From the NCBI GenBank assembly GCA_951394045.1, contig OX595990.1, positions 1,364,001 through 1,428,000 of the forward strand: a stretch of 64,000 bases of DNA, read 5' to 3'. Source of the DNA: Nitzschia sp. DOCU1. Lineage: Eukaryota; Bacillariophyta; Bacillariophyceae; Bacillariales; Bacillariaceae. Made by a program: the position numbers and the translations under genes. Under the pieces are notes generated by a model. It was not told where the DNA came from, ran no database searches, and worked only from the letters and a program-made list of their open reading frames with translations. This document shows, one piece after another, positions 28,101-37,670 of the stretch. The number at the start of each line of letters is the position of its first letter. The first letter of the stretch is position 1.

Positions 28101-28869
28101 TGCTGTAGGCTGGCTTTCCCTCCTCGATTGGGAAATTCTGCCAAAGTGCCAAATAGCTTGTATCATTAAGATACGAACTTTCCATGTCCAGGGTGGAGAA
28201 ACCGGCACCCAAACCAGGTGGTACAGCCCGAGTATCATTCCAAGGAGCATTACTGGCCTGAAATTCCAAGGAATCTTGGACCCAAGCATCATTTGCAGCA
28301 GTGTACTCATTCCATTCTTTGAGCTGTGACTCGCTCACGAAGTGGTATTGGCTCAGTTTTGCAGCATCAGATATAAGCAAGGCATCCGAGGCCCGGGCAG
28401 CGAATTCGGGTGTCGTAACGAACGGCCAGGTCGTGTTCAAAGTAGACATAAAAGCATCGACATTTGTAAGAAATGCATGCATGACTAAAAGCTTTGCAGC
28501 AAATGCAGAATGAACTGCAACAAAGAACTGTGTGGAATCGAGAATGAATACTTCTTCGAATTTGTTGGATTCGACCCTTGAAGCATAGAAGTAGACTGCC
28601 AAAGTCATGCCTATGACAGACACAAATAAGACGGTCATAACCACCACTTTCAATCTGGCCACGGCCTCTTCCTCTTCTTTCGCGACATTTTCATCTTCGA
28701 CGTCAACTGACTTTCCCGACTTGTGAGCCTCTTCATCCTCATGAATAACGCTGCTAGTGAATACCGAGATGGCATCGAAAGACACGAGATCCTCTCGACT
28801 TGTTGTCGAAGACCCATCGAATGGTCCATCAATACTGGAATTTAACTTGATATTTTGCGATGACATCAT
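25171..28869 (-). CDS. Receptor-type class III nucleotide cyclase fused to a cyclic-nucleotide phosphodiesterase
   Basis: Five exons on the minus strand (28869-27495, 27422-27194, 27115-26833, 26755-25337, 25269-25171) give 1134 aa. All junctions are GT-AG and phase-consistent; the first intron has a TACTAAC branch site. Order: acidic cytosolic N-terminus; TM1 (about 75-96); about 330 extracytoplasmic residues with sequons; TM2 (about 430-450); class III cyclase domain (MFADIAGFTAWSS, VETIGDAYVAVAG, then RFG joined to LHSGPVTAGVLRGE, FQLFGDTVNTAARME); a linker; and a class I PDE domain (HSFDHASHV, LVHDVDHQG, EHLIQASDVAHTMQHW). Both cyclase metal Asp residues and the HD.DH metal site are present, so it should make and destroy a cyclic nucleotide. 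Glu in VETIGDAY is guanylate-like, while Gln precedes LFGDTVN, so the substrate is unsettled. The start is the first in-frame ATG; an upstream exon is possible. Confidence 0.87.
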
Positions 28870-30432
28870 ATTGTATGACTTATCTGAGAGGCCGGCGACT
28901 GGAAAAGGCAACTGCTCGTGAGAGGCGATGTATGATCGATCGGCCACAATAATTGCAACGTTCCCCGCTTGGGGCTTACCTCTCCTGACAAACCTTTCGC
29001 TTTGTCCAATTTGAAATTAATACTCGTGGGGATTGTTTGTTGGATGCAAAGTGACGTGGGGAGCAGCTGATGGCCAACAACCATGAAATGGATACCAGGT
29101 ACAATTGTTGCGGACGTAATAAAGGATGATGTGGTGAACGAAAAAATGAAGGAACATCTGCTGATTCAGCAGGGATGGGGGCAATTTCGTCTCCTGTATT
29201 CCCTTAAGTATGAAGCTGATTTGGGCTTATGGGCAAAGATGACGTGGATCAAGAATGCGACGACGCTATTAAACATTTCTTGTCCCACACCAAAAGCGCA
29301 AAAAAACCTCATCATCGATGATCGTAAAATATTCTCTTTCCTATTATTCAATGCACAAAAGATTCTTTTCCACACAAAATATGAGGACGATTGCGACGTC
29401 CTCCGATGGAGGGGCATATGCCAAGCATCATCACGTTCGGTTCCCACGTCAGAGAAAGGCAAGAGGAAACCAAACTTCGACTTGCGACATCTGATCGTGA
29501 CAAATCTATTCATTCGGTGGCTGCAGCTTTCGCTACAGTACTTGGTGGTAGTAACAGCATCGCGAGGATATTACAGGAGCATCAGCACCAGACCACCAGG
29601 TAGTCTTGTACATCAGAAATACGTACGTTTACGTATGGAGGGACACACTCGAAAGCAAAATTGACTAGAAGTACTAGCGAAGAACAAAAGTAGGAAGTCG
29701 AAGAAGAAGGAGCGAGAGGATGGGACAACAAGGAGGCAGGAGGAGCACCACCAGCACCCCTACCATCACCACCATGCTGAGGACGAGGTCAGGATGCTGG
29801 TCCTCTAGCTCCGGCGGCAGTGGCAGCAGCACGATTATCACCAACACCGCCAATTAACAACCAGATCGCAGCATCTCAACATCGTAGTACCATTGAAACT
29901 GGGGTTCAAATAATTCGAAGTCTGTGCTACCCTATTCATTCTAGTAAGCAAAACAAAGAGAAGAAGCAAGAAAGGCGAGCCGCCGTCCTAGAAGAATATA
30001 AGTATGATAATACATACGCAATCATGACAAGTACGTATCTATCCAATTTTCTTTCTCCCCGTGGCAGCAGACGAGGCAGGCGCGCGGGTCATTTAACTTT
30101 TTCACTGGATAGGAAATCCATTCCGGAGAACTGACTGGCTCGTATTACGTCGGTCATTGAACGAATCAATCCGCCATAATAGCCACCTTTGTGAAGACCT
30201 GTCGGGCCTAATCAAAGTCGGGAGGGGCTTTTATTTAAAGCGAAACTTGAAGGTCCAGCGCAACCGCACCCACCGACCACCGAACCACAAAACAACGCTT
30301 TCAACAATGGTAACAGTTGGAGAGTGAGAAGACAACAAATTCCATTGAAAAGATATAGCAACATCAGCGAGCTGCAGTTTTCTGCTTGCCTTTACCCTTG
30401 CGTTGAAAACCCGGCGTGCGTTTCTGGTTGCA
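28870..30432. other. Intergenic region, 1.56 kb
   Basis: This contains the cyclase-PDE promoter side, and possibly a 5' exon: a minus-strand frame from 29084 ends at a GTAAGC donor near 28980. A 193-codon plus-strand frame (29083-29664) has no recognisable domain and is not called. Low-complexity CAGCA/CACCA runs lie near 29740-29850. Confidence 0.4.
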
Positions 30433-31296
30433 ATGATGAGCGAACCCATTTACATTGAAGAAATCGAGGAGTACGAGGAATACTACGAAGAGGAAATCAT
30501 ATCGTATTACGACACCGGTCTGTCAACCATTGAAGAAGGAGACGAAGAGTCTTGCACGAGTCATCATAGTGATTCACCCCCCAGAAAGGGCCCACAGAGC
30601 CCGCGAACAGTTCCTGAGCACATTAATTTGTCACCTAGAGGACGTCGTGGATCGTTTGAATATTCTTCCCACGTCCTCGCATTGGTGTCACCGACGCTTT
30701 TTTCTCCCATGGCCGAGGCCCGCAAACTGAAATTTAGTTCCTTCAAGTCACCGCTGGTAGGAGGAAGAAATCGGTCCAGTCCATCACCAGGAGGCCGGAA
30801 TGGCAGGTCCCTTCCAATCCCGGGTATGCCCTTAGTGTTGACGAATTTAGAGACTGGGGAAGAATTGATTATGGATGGCGACGACGACGAATATACCCTT
30901 GTGTCGTGCAACGACTCGGAATCTATGATTGGATCTTCGATGAATCTGGACTCCATATCCAATTTTGACGAAATGGCTTCAAGCGATGCATTGCCCCTTC
31001 TGGACAGCCTCGATCATGACGTCAGTCCGATACCCGCCTCCAAACCCAAAGTAGCGTCGATCAACGGCACGACATCTCTCCATCAACAAAGTCATCCTCA
31101 ACCAGAACAAATGGACTTTGAGGGCACCAAAGTGAGACTAGAAAATGCGCTACAACGAAGACTGAAAAAGGGGAAAATTGGAGCCGAACGAATGGATTAT
31201 GTCCGCCGCAAATTACGGTACGACCTGAATCGACGAATGTTCAAAGAGCAATTAAGTCAGTGCGTGATTCCGGCGCAACGACGAACGGAGAAATAA
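30433..31296 (+). CDS. Hypothetical acidic protein, diatom-type
   Basis: The protein has 287 aa from the first of two consecutive ATGs (30433, 30436). The N-terminus is strikingly rich in Glu and Tyr (IYIEEIEEYEEYYEEEIISY). The middle is Ser/Pro/Arg-rich with several S-P and R-S-x-S sites that could be phosphorylated (HHSDSPPRKGPQSPR, NRSSPSPGG). A compact basic helical end follows: KVRLENALQRRLKKGKIGAE then RMDYVRRKLRYDLNRRMFKE, the only part that looks folded. No known domain, signal peptide or membrane segment was recognised. Confidence 0.65.
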   Translation: MMSEPIYIEEIEEYEEYYEEEIISYYDTGLSTIEEGDEESCTSHHSDSPPRKGPQSPRTVPEHINLSPRGRRGSFEYSSHVLALVSPTLFSPMAEARKLKFSSFKSPLVGGRNRSSPSPGGRNGRSLPIPGMPLVLTNLETGEELIMDGDDDEYTLVSCNDSESMIGSSMNLDSISNFDEMASSDALPLLDSLDHDVSPIPASKPKVASINGTTSLHQQSHPQPEQMDFEGTKVRLENALQRRLKKGKIGAERMDYVRRKLRYDLNRRMFKEQLSQCVIPAQRRTEK

Positions 31297-31553
31297 TCTT
31301 AGAATCAGCAATGCGTGCGATCGGATAGGGGTATCTGATTCTTGAAGGAGCTTCAGGGCGATTCAGTGTAGCCGTCAAAGTGCTTGACTGCAGCATTGGT
31401 CAACTCCACCACAAGAGGCCCATGCACGCACTCTAAAACGCAGCCGGTCGCATCTATAATAGCACATGGCCATAAATAGAAAAGAAGAATTTAGAGTATG
31501 AGATTTCTTTGAACACAGTTCTAGTAACAACCTGAATCCTCGGGCTTGTTTTA

Positions 31554-32584
31554 CTAAAATTTCGTTGGACGTCGCCTTGCCGTATACTTCGTATCGGGTC
31601 GGACATTCTTTCCCTTTTTGCGCTGTGTTTCCTTCTTTTGAATGATCCATTCTTTTGTTTTGATACCCTTCTTTTTGCGAATTGGTTTGACCTTTTTGCC
31701 CTTGCCCGACGACGACCCTACTTGCACATGCGATGCAGCTGTTGTTGCTTCCTCCAACAAGCCTTGAGGCAATTGCTTTTTGGAGGTACGATCACAACTC
31801 AATACCAAGTAATGTTTCTTGGCCTTGGCCGAGTTAGGATAATCCACGACAATACCTCCTCCAAAGCCGACCGCTGTCGCACATTCGCTGATCAAGACTG
31901 CCTGTTCCGCGGTTTCGGGATAAAATTGCAAGACGGCCCTAGCAGACTTTTTCAAGACTGTGTACAAACTGGAAAAGAATCGAAGCAATCGTCGTTTGGG
32001 AGACTGCGATGTGGAATTACTGTAGCACAACCATTGGAGAGCGGAAATCGAAATGCAAGCATCAAATGTGGCAGGTCGAAAGGGCAAACCCGTTCCCATA
32101 TCCTTTACGAAAAATAAAGTTAGAAAACAAATGAACAAGGCCAATGCCATCCAAAACCCGCAATCCCCTCGACACGTATTCTTACATGATGCAACAAATC
32201 TCCCGTCGATGGTGTTGGTTCCTCGTCTTCTTCGTCATCATCACTGTCTTTGTCACTGTCACTTTCCTTCATTTTTCCATCTTTGCCTTGCGGCTCCAAG
32301 GTTTCTTCCATTCGTTCCTTGGCCACTTGCAACATATCCCGTGAGACATCACATCCTACCCACACATGACCCTGTTCTTCCAAGACTTGTCCACTGAGTC
32401 CACTTCCACATCCAATATCCAAAATAAAACTAGTGGGTCGATCCGGGGGCAAGAGTAACAATTCAATGGCTCGCAAGGTAATTTCACGTTGTACATTGAT
32501 CATACGAGAACTCGAGTTGTATTTGCGAGCTTCTTTTTCATTGTAGAAATGGGAGGCATGGCCTGTCAATTCGGGGCGGGACAT
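31554..32584 (-). CDS. BUD23: 18S rRNA (guanine-N7)-methyltransferase BUD23
   Basis: Two exons, 32584-32186 and 32102-31554, with an 83-nt intron (GTAAGA...AAAG) in phase 0, give 315 aa. The N-terminus matches BUD23/WBSCR22: MSRPEL, HFYNEKEARKY, SRMINVQREITLRAIELL. SAM-binding motif I is ILDIGCGSGLSG, followed by VWVGCDVSRDML. Exon 2 continues DMGTGLPFRPATFDACISIS then ALQWLC, the family's catalytic-domain block. The basic C-terminal tail (IKTKEWIIQKKETQRKKGKN then VRPDTKYT) is characteristic of BUD23 and contacts TRMT112 or the pre-ribosome. The enzyme methylates one guanine of 18S rRNA (G1575 in yeast) during 40S maturation in the nucleolus. An acidic insert (SDSDKDSDDDEEDEE) just before the intron is unusual in length. 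The gene diverges from CYP51. Confidence 0.93.
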
Positions 32585-33071
32585 GATGATGGTTTGGACC
32601 TTTTTTTCAAGAGAAAAATGCTAGTATGTGCTATGGACTTGTTTGTTGGGTGCTCTCCTGATAATGTGCGTGTAACGCTGGAATGTGCTGACTGACTGTT
32701 AAGGCTCGAATAGAGGAATAGCGGAATGAAACCATCAATCAAGATCTCGCTTGCCTTGCAGAACAACACACCGACGACAAAATCCGAAAAGGCCAAGTCC
32801 CCCTTTGGTTGGTTCTCGGGGGCGCGCCGATTTTCCCTCCAACCTGGAACGACGGCAAGACATTTCATTCCCGCTTCAGTCCTGCATTGTAATACCGGCA
32901 CGATCTTTCCGTTGGCGAGTGAGCCATGCGCGCAAGTTCGGAAGCAAAAATGCGAAGTGTTTATTAGGTTTTGATTTTTTGGGGACGACGACGACGACAA
33001 CTCATAACTCTCCATTGGCACTGTCGCTGTTTGCGTCTGCTACTAGCTAGTAAGAGTATCATATATTCACC
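32585..33071. promoter_or_regulatory. Divergent promoter region between BUD23 and CYP51
   Basis: 487 bp separate the two outward-facing start codons. A CTACTAGCTAGTAAG motif lies close to the CYP51 start. No transcription-factor site can be named from sequence alone. A 151-codon minus-strand frame crossing it shows no domain. Confidence 0.45.
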
Positions 33072-34599
33072 ATGTGGTATTACTACTTGTCCGCTGCCTT
33101 GATTACCTTTTGGTGGTTCCTTCTCAGGCCACGAGGAGGTGGCAAGGGCTCGCCTCCCTTGGTCACTCGCAGCACGGTCTTTCCTATTCCACTGGTGGGT
33201 GTGATTACCGAGTTTTTGAAGTCTCCCAATGACATGATGAAACGATGTGTGCAAGATTATGGTTCCATCTTTACCATTCCGGTAAGTATAGAGTAGTGTG
33301 TTTTAACCTTGAGCTGTCATTTGTTTGTGCTCATTTCATTCACTTTCCTAAATTTAGATGTTCAATCAACGCATGACCTTTTTGATTGGACCCGAGGCCC
33401 AGTCGCTATTTTTCAAGGCCAATGATGACGTTTTGAATCAAGATGAATGTTATCATTTTATGCAAGCCGTCTTTGGTCCCGACGTCGTGTACGATGCGCC
33501 TCGCAAAAAGCGTCAAATGCAATTTCAAACCATGGCCAATGGCCTACGAACGTCGAGAATGAAAACCTATGTCGCCAAAATTCAACAAGAAACCTTGCAA
33601 TACATCAAGGAAAAGTGGAATCAAGAGAGTGGTACTGTGGACATGTACAAGGCCCTGAGTGAATTGACAATTTTGACGGCCTCGCGTTGTTTGCATGGAG
33701 ATGATGTGCGAGAACACATGTTTGCTGAATTGCAAACCTTGTATCATGATTTAGATGAAGGATTGACTCCTCTGACAGTCTTGTGGAGTCGTGCCCCGAC
33801 TCCGGAACATTTCAAGCGGGATCGTGCTCGAAAGGAACTTGTGAAATTGTTCGGAAAAGTCATTCGTCAACGTCGAGAACATCCGGAACGATCGGATGGG
33901 ACAGATATTTTGAGTCTCTTTATGGATATTACTTATAAGGATGGAACTCCGATTACCGAAGAAGAAGTGACGGGACTCTTGATTGCTCTCTTGTTTGCGG
34001 GACAGCACACGTCTTGTACTACTAGTACTTGGACATTGTTGCATTTGTTGCACAACCCAGCGATTTTGACTCGGGTTATGAAAGAGCAGGAAGAAGTCGG
34101 AGTCCCTGAAAAGGATGCTCTGGAACTCGAAGATGTGCAAAAAATGGAACTCTTGCACAATTGTATGCGGGAATCTCTTCGATTGTGCCCCACCTTTATC
34201 ATGTTGTTGCGCAAGTGCATGAGAGACACCACAGTCACCGTAAAGGGAACGACGTACAATATCCCCAAGGGAGATTTGGTAGCAGTGTCTCCGACGGTTT
34301 CGATGCGATTGGAGAGTACCTTTAAAAATGCCAATGAGTTCGATCCGGATCGATTTGCGGCTCCTCGGGAAGAACACAAGGTGCCTTATGCCTATTTGGG
34401 ATTTGGAGGTGGTATGCACTCGTGCATGGGACAAGTCTTTGCGTACCTTCAAGTCAAGACCATCTTGTCGGTGATTTTGAAACATTATGACTTGACCCCC
34501 GAAGCGTCCAAGTTGCCAGATGTTGGATACAATGACATGGTGGTGGGCCCCAAAGGCAATTGCAATGTGCACTACCAAAAGAAGAAACGAGTGATGTAA
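33072..34599 (+). CDS. CYP51: Sterol 14-alpha-demethylase (cytochrome P450 CYP51)
   Basis: Two exons, 33072-33281 and 33358-34599, with a 76-nt intron (GTAAGT...TTTAG) in phase 0, give 483 aa. A short N-terminal membrane anchor (WYYYLSAALITFWWFLL) is followed by a Pro-rich hinge. CYP51 signatures are FMQAVFGPDVVYD (substrate site 1), LLIALLFAGQHTSCTTSTW (I helix, with the family's AGQHTS), RESLRL (ExxR), then FGGGMHSCMGQVFAYLQVKT with the heme Cys. The enzyme removes the 14-alpha methyl group of sterol precursors in the ER and would supply substrate upstream of DHCR24, also encoded in this window. The heme loop has Met and Ser where many CYP51s have Arg, but F..G...C.G is complete. Confidence 0.95.
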
Positions 34600-34990
34600 A
34601 CGAAGTATGTGTTTTTATGTTACAGTGAAAATAACTTATTCCGAAACTAGTCGTCTTTGTTCCAAGTTTCCTACCCTACCATTTCTACTAGAATTTGGCT
34701 GCAGATAGGACTGCATCCAGATGCTACAACAGTAGTTAGTTAAGTTACCCAAAGGAAGAGCGACACAGTGCGAGCGCAAGAGTTGCTGTCCTCATACATC
34801 ATGGGGATGGGGCTTTTGTTGTTGTTTTCCTAGCAGTTGGACTTCTTCGACCACAAACTTGTGTTTCGGGTTCGAGAGGCGTTGAAGATTTTTTTCTTCG
34901 TCGATTGCATTCAATGCCTTTGTCATAGTCTTCCAGCTTTGTCTCTCTTTCCTAGTATACATAGTCTTTGTGCTTGAGGTGGAAACAATC
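34600..34990. other. Intergenic region
   Basis: 391 bp from the CYP51 stop to the next start. No supported gene or RNA was seen; a CTACTAG motif lies near 34685. Confidence 0.4.
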
Positions 34991-36193
34991 ATGTCCGAAA
35001 ATGCCGACCCCAAAGTTCCTACACGACGAAAACCAGGACCAGGAAGAGGTCGGGGTCGGGGTCGAGGTCGAGGTGTTCAGAACCAAGGCAATACAGGAAA
35101 TGGCATGACTCCACAACAACTTCGACAGCGACGAGCCAGAATCCTTCACGACAAGTTTCACCAAGAAAAAGAAGAAAAGCAATGGACAGACATTGCCGAA
35201 CAAGGCGGGAAACGACGGGAGTATTACATGACCAAGCTGTACCTGGTCGTCATTACTGCTTTTGTGGTTACCTTATTGGCAGGCCTCCATTACATGCGAA
35301 AACCTGCCTTTTTGTACCGCAAAAAGGCAGCGGCTCCACCCCCCATGTATTTGGGTACACTTTATCCTCGAAATGTGATTATGGAACGAGACTTGCCACG
35401 ATTCTTTCAATCGTATTCTATTGCGACACCCAACAACCAAGACGCTCGAAAGGCTGTCATTAAAGTTGCCAATAGTCGACAGGCACTCAAGCGGCGGACA
35501 GGCAATCTAAAAGTTATTTTGAAAGCCTGGGACTCGAGCAATGTAGATTTGTTATTGGAGCGCAATATTTGTGGACAGCAATTTGAACGAGCCTATCGAT
35601 CGAGTAAGACTTCGGAGCAACGGCAGGACGATTTGCTCATGTGGTGTTTGTTGGCGACGAGGCTTGCCGAAGGCTTCTTTTTGGAATCGGTCGACATGAT
35701 CAACAATGCTTTCATGTTGACCAAGAAACGGGGAATGATCATCCAAAAGTCGTCAGGTAGTGACCGGATATCCAATGCGTATTATCTGCATCCACGACTT
35801 CCGGGGGAAGATTTGGAATCGCATTTGGCTCCCTATCCTGCCATGATATTATCGTGGCTATTGGAACACCCCGAAGATTCTTTGGAAGATCCTTCTGTAG
35901 CACTTCAACATGCCCTGTATGACTTGGCGTTTTCGGCGGAACATCGAGACCGATACTTAGTTTTGAACGAAGTGTGTCAGGAGACGCAACCGCTACGAGC
36001 CATTGGCAAGCAATGTACAAGCAGCAGCAGAGAAGAGTCGTCGCAGAAGTGCTGTTATTTCGTTGTCCCCGAAACAGAAGGAGGACGAATTGACGAAGAG
36101 GAGGACGAGGAGCACGAGATCGCTGCGAGACAAAGGTCCCTACGCGAAGGTCTCCAGAATGAAGGGAATGCGGACGCCGGGAGCATTAGTTGA
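34991..36193 (+). CDS. Single-pass membrane protein with RG-rich N-terminus, unknown function
   Basis: The protein has 400 aa starting at ATG 34991; the frame upstream opens only with a GTG. Residues about 14-30 are an Arg-Gly tract (GPGRGRGRGRGRG), followed by a basic helical stretch, one transmembrane segment at about residues 81-101 (LYLVVITAFVVTLLAGLHYM), and a large globular part on the other side (RRTGNLKVILKAWDSSNVDL, DDLLMWCLLATRLAEGFFLE, YPAMILSWLLEH). The last 60 residues are acidic and disordered. There is no cleavable signal peptide. I recognise no family. Confidence 0.7.
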   Translation: MSENADPKVPTRRKPGPGRGRGRGRGRGVQNQGNTGNGMTPQQLRQRRARILHDKFHQEKEEKQWTDIAEQGGKRREYYMTKLYLVVITAFVVTLLAGLHYMRKPAFLYRKKAAAPPPMYLGTLYPRNVIMERDLPRFFQSYSIATPNNQDARKAVIKVANSRQALKRRTGNLKVILKAWDSSNVDLLLERNICGQQFERAYRSSKTSEQRQDDLLMWCLLATRLAEGFFLESVDMINNAFMLTKKRGMIIQKSSGSDRISNAYYLHPRLPGEDLESHLAPYPAMILSWLLEHPEDSLEDPSVALQHALYDLAFSAEHRDRYLVLNEVCQETQPLRAIGKQCTSSSREESSQKCCYFVVPETEGGRIDEEEDEEHEIAARQRSLREGLQNEGNADAGSIS

Positions 36194-36657
36194 GCCCATA
36201 CGATAGAATAGTTCTTGAGGCGCTCATATCATACGAATGATCTACGCTAGTCTAATGCTGACGACGGGACGACGATACTAGCAAATGTAGACCCCTCGTG
36301 ACACTCCACTACATGAACGCCATTGGAGACGAGTAGAATTCGATTTTGCAAACCAAAGGGCAGCCAAAGAAACCACAAACTCCCTCTTTAGCCGACCCCG
36401 CTCCATACCAGCAAACCAGACGACGATTCTCCATAGATATTCACAAAACGTTTCTTGCATGTATTGACATTTCCCTCTATTATCGATAAAAAATGGCGAG
36501 GGACGCACCGCCGCCCGTGCTACGATAGTCGTAGCGGAAACAATGTGCCAACCATACCGTTCCGCCAATCTGGTAGTGTGACAACCACCACCACTCCATA
36601 CAACACCTTCTTTCTTAATTCCTCCCACACGTAATTTGCTTGTCGGACGAAGCACGT
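36194..36657. other. Intergenic region
   Basis: 464 bp between convergent genes. A 125-codon minus-strand frame (36278-36655) has a Cys/Trp-rich translation without a domain. Nothing else was seen. Confidence 0.4.
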
Positions 36658-36975
36658 TTAGCCTTGCAGCGCTTCCTGTAATCCATCATCATCAATAGCG
36701 AAGAAAATGTTAGTACATGTACCGCAGCAACACCGACCATCACTTTGTAAACAAATACGTACTACTTTGCGTCTCCAGTTATCCGCATCTGGATCAAACA
36801 TAAAGTTGTTTTCATTCGTAAATGCCCAGTCAAAGATAAACACAAAGATGAAGATGGCAATCATGGACAAATATTGGACCCATGCGACGCCTCCCGATCC
36901 TTCATGATAAGAAGCAAAGGCCAGGAAGGCCAAGGCAATAAGAATAATGATTTCCAATCTTTGACGGAGATTCAT
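36658..36975 (-). CDS. Small two-TM membrane protein, unknown function
   Basis: Proposed exons 36975-36763 and 36675-36658, with an 87-nt intron (donor GTACGT, branch GTACTAAC, acceptor TTACAG), give 76 aa. The unspliced frame is also open (105 aa), but its extra stretch is Cys-rich and unlike the rest, and the branch site and acceptor are good. The protein has a short basic start (MNLRQRLE), two hydrophobic helices (IIILIALAFLAFAS and YLSMIAIFIFVFIFDWAFT) and a polar end. A donor 3 nt earlier would remove one Val. I recognise no family. Confidence 0.62.
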   Translation of the reverse strand: MNLRQRLEIIILIALAFLAFASYHEGSGGVAWVQYLSMIAIFIFVFIFDWAFTNENNFMFDPDADNWRRKVVRICLQSDGRCCCGTCTNIFFAIDDDGLQEALQG

Positions 36976-37670
36976 GATGATATGTACTGCTAAAGAGAGA
37001 TGAAATGGTAGTAATTCAACGGAGGCGCTGCTGTGTTGCTCTGGTGGCGAAGTCGGGCTTGATCATGGCCGGAAAAGCAATGGGACGGGCGAAGACTGCC
37101 CGGTTGGATCCCGTGGTAATTTGCCATGCCGGCGCGGCAGTGCGGCGCCCGAATCTACATACATGTAGTATTTGATAAATTGAATAGAAGTATACAGTCA
37201 TGAATCTTGTATAATGCAACGAAACGCTTGCCTGTATTTGATCAACTGGACTAAAAAGTACGTAATTTCAGTAAGCATGTCTTCGTATGTATCAAAAGTA
37301 CTGATTGCTATGTGGAATCTGAAATGACCGGTGACCCGACTGGTCCGAGCCATCCAAGGGCTGTCAAAGCAGCCGCCCCCTGTTTTTCGCGACAAGCAAA
37401 TCAACGATGTGCGCACTAAAAAATCCCCTCTCGCTGTTGGGTTATTTTTGATGGACTATCACATCACAAAGGCTTCGGCGCGTCTTCAGACCTTGAGCAA
37501 TCTGCTTCACGGCAGAGTGAGGTAGGCTTTGAAAGAGGCAGAGATCGCCGCAAGACATTCACCGCTAAGCAGCCAAGAGGTTGGAATTGTCTTCTAAAAA
37601 AGGGGGAGGCAAGAGTTAAACAACGCTTGTGTCTTAACCATCAACACAACAGTCACGTCACCCGCCCATC
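36976..37670. other. Intergenic region
   Basis: 695 bp between divergent starts, probably holding both promoters. Short frames only; no RNA gene was recognised. Confidence 0.4.

Noticed and set aside
29083..29664. 193-codon plus-strand frame starting with ATG
   Set aside because: Composition is unlike neighbouring proteins and there is no domain, signal or repeat. It remains possible as a young gene, but support is lacking.
32566..33021. 151-codon minus-strand frame between BUD23 and CYP51
   Set aside because: It overlaps the BUD23 start and the CYP51 promoter, with no recognised domain.
33751..34578. 275-codon minus-strand frame inside CYP51
   Set aside because: Antisense shadow of CYP51 with no domain. 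The plus strand carries all P450 motifs.
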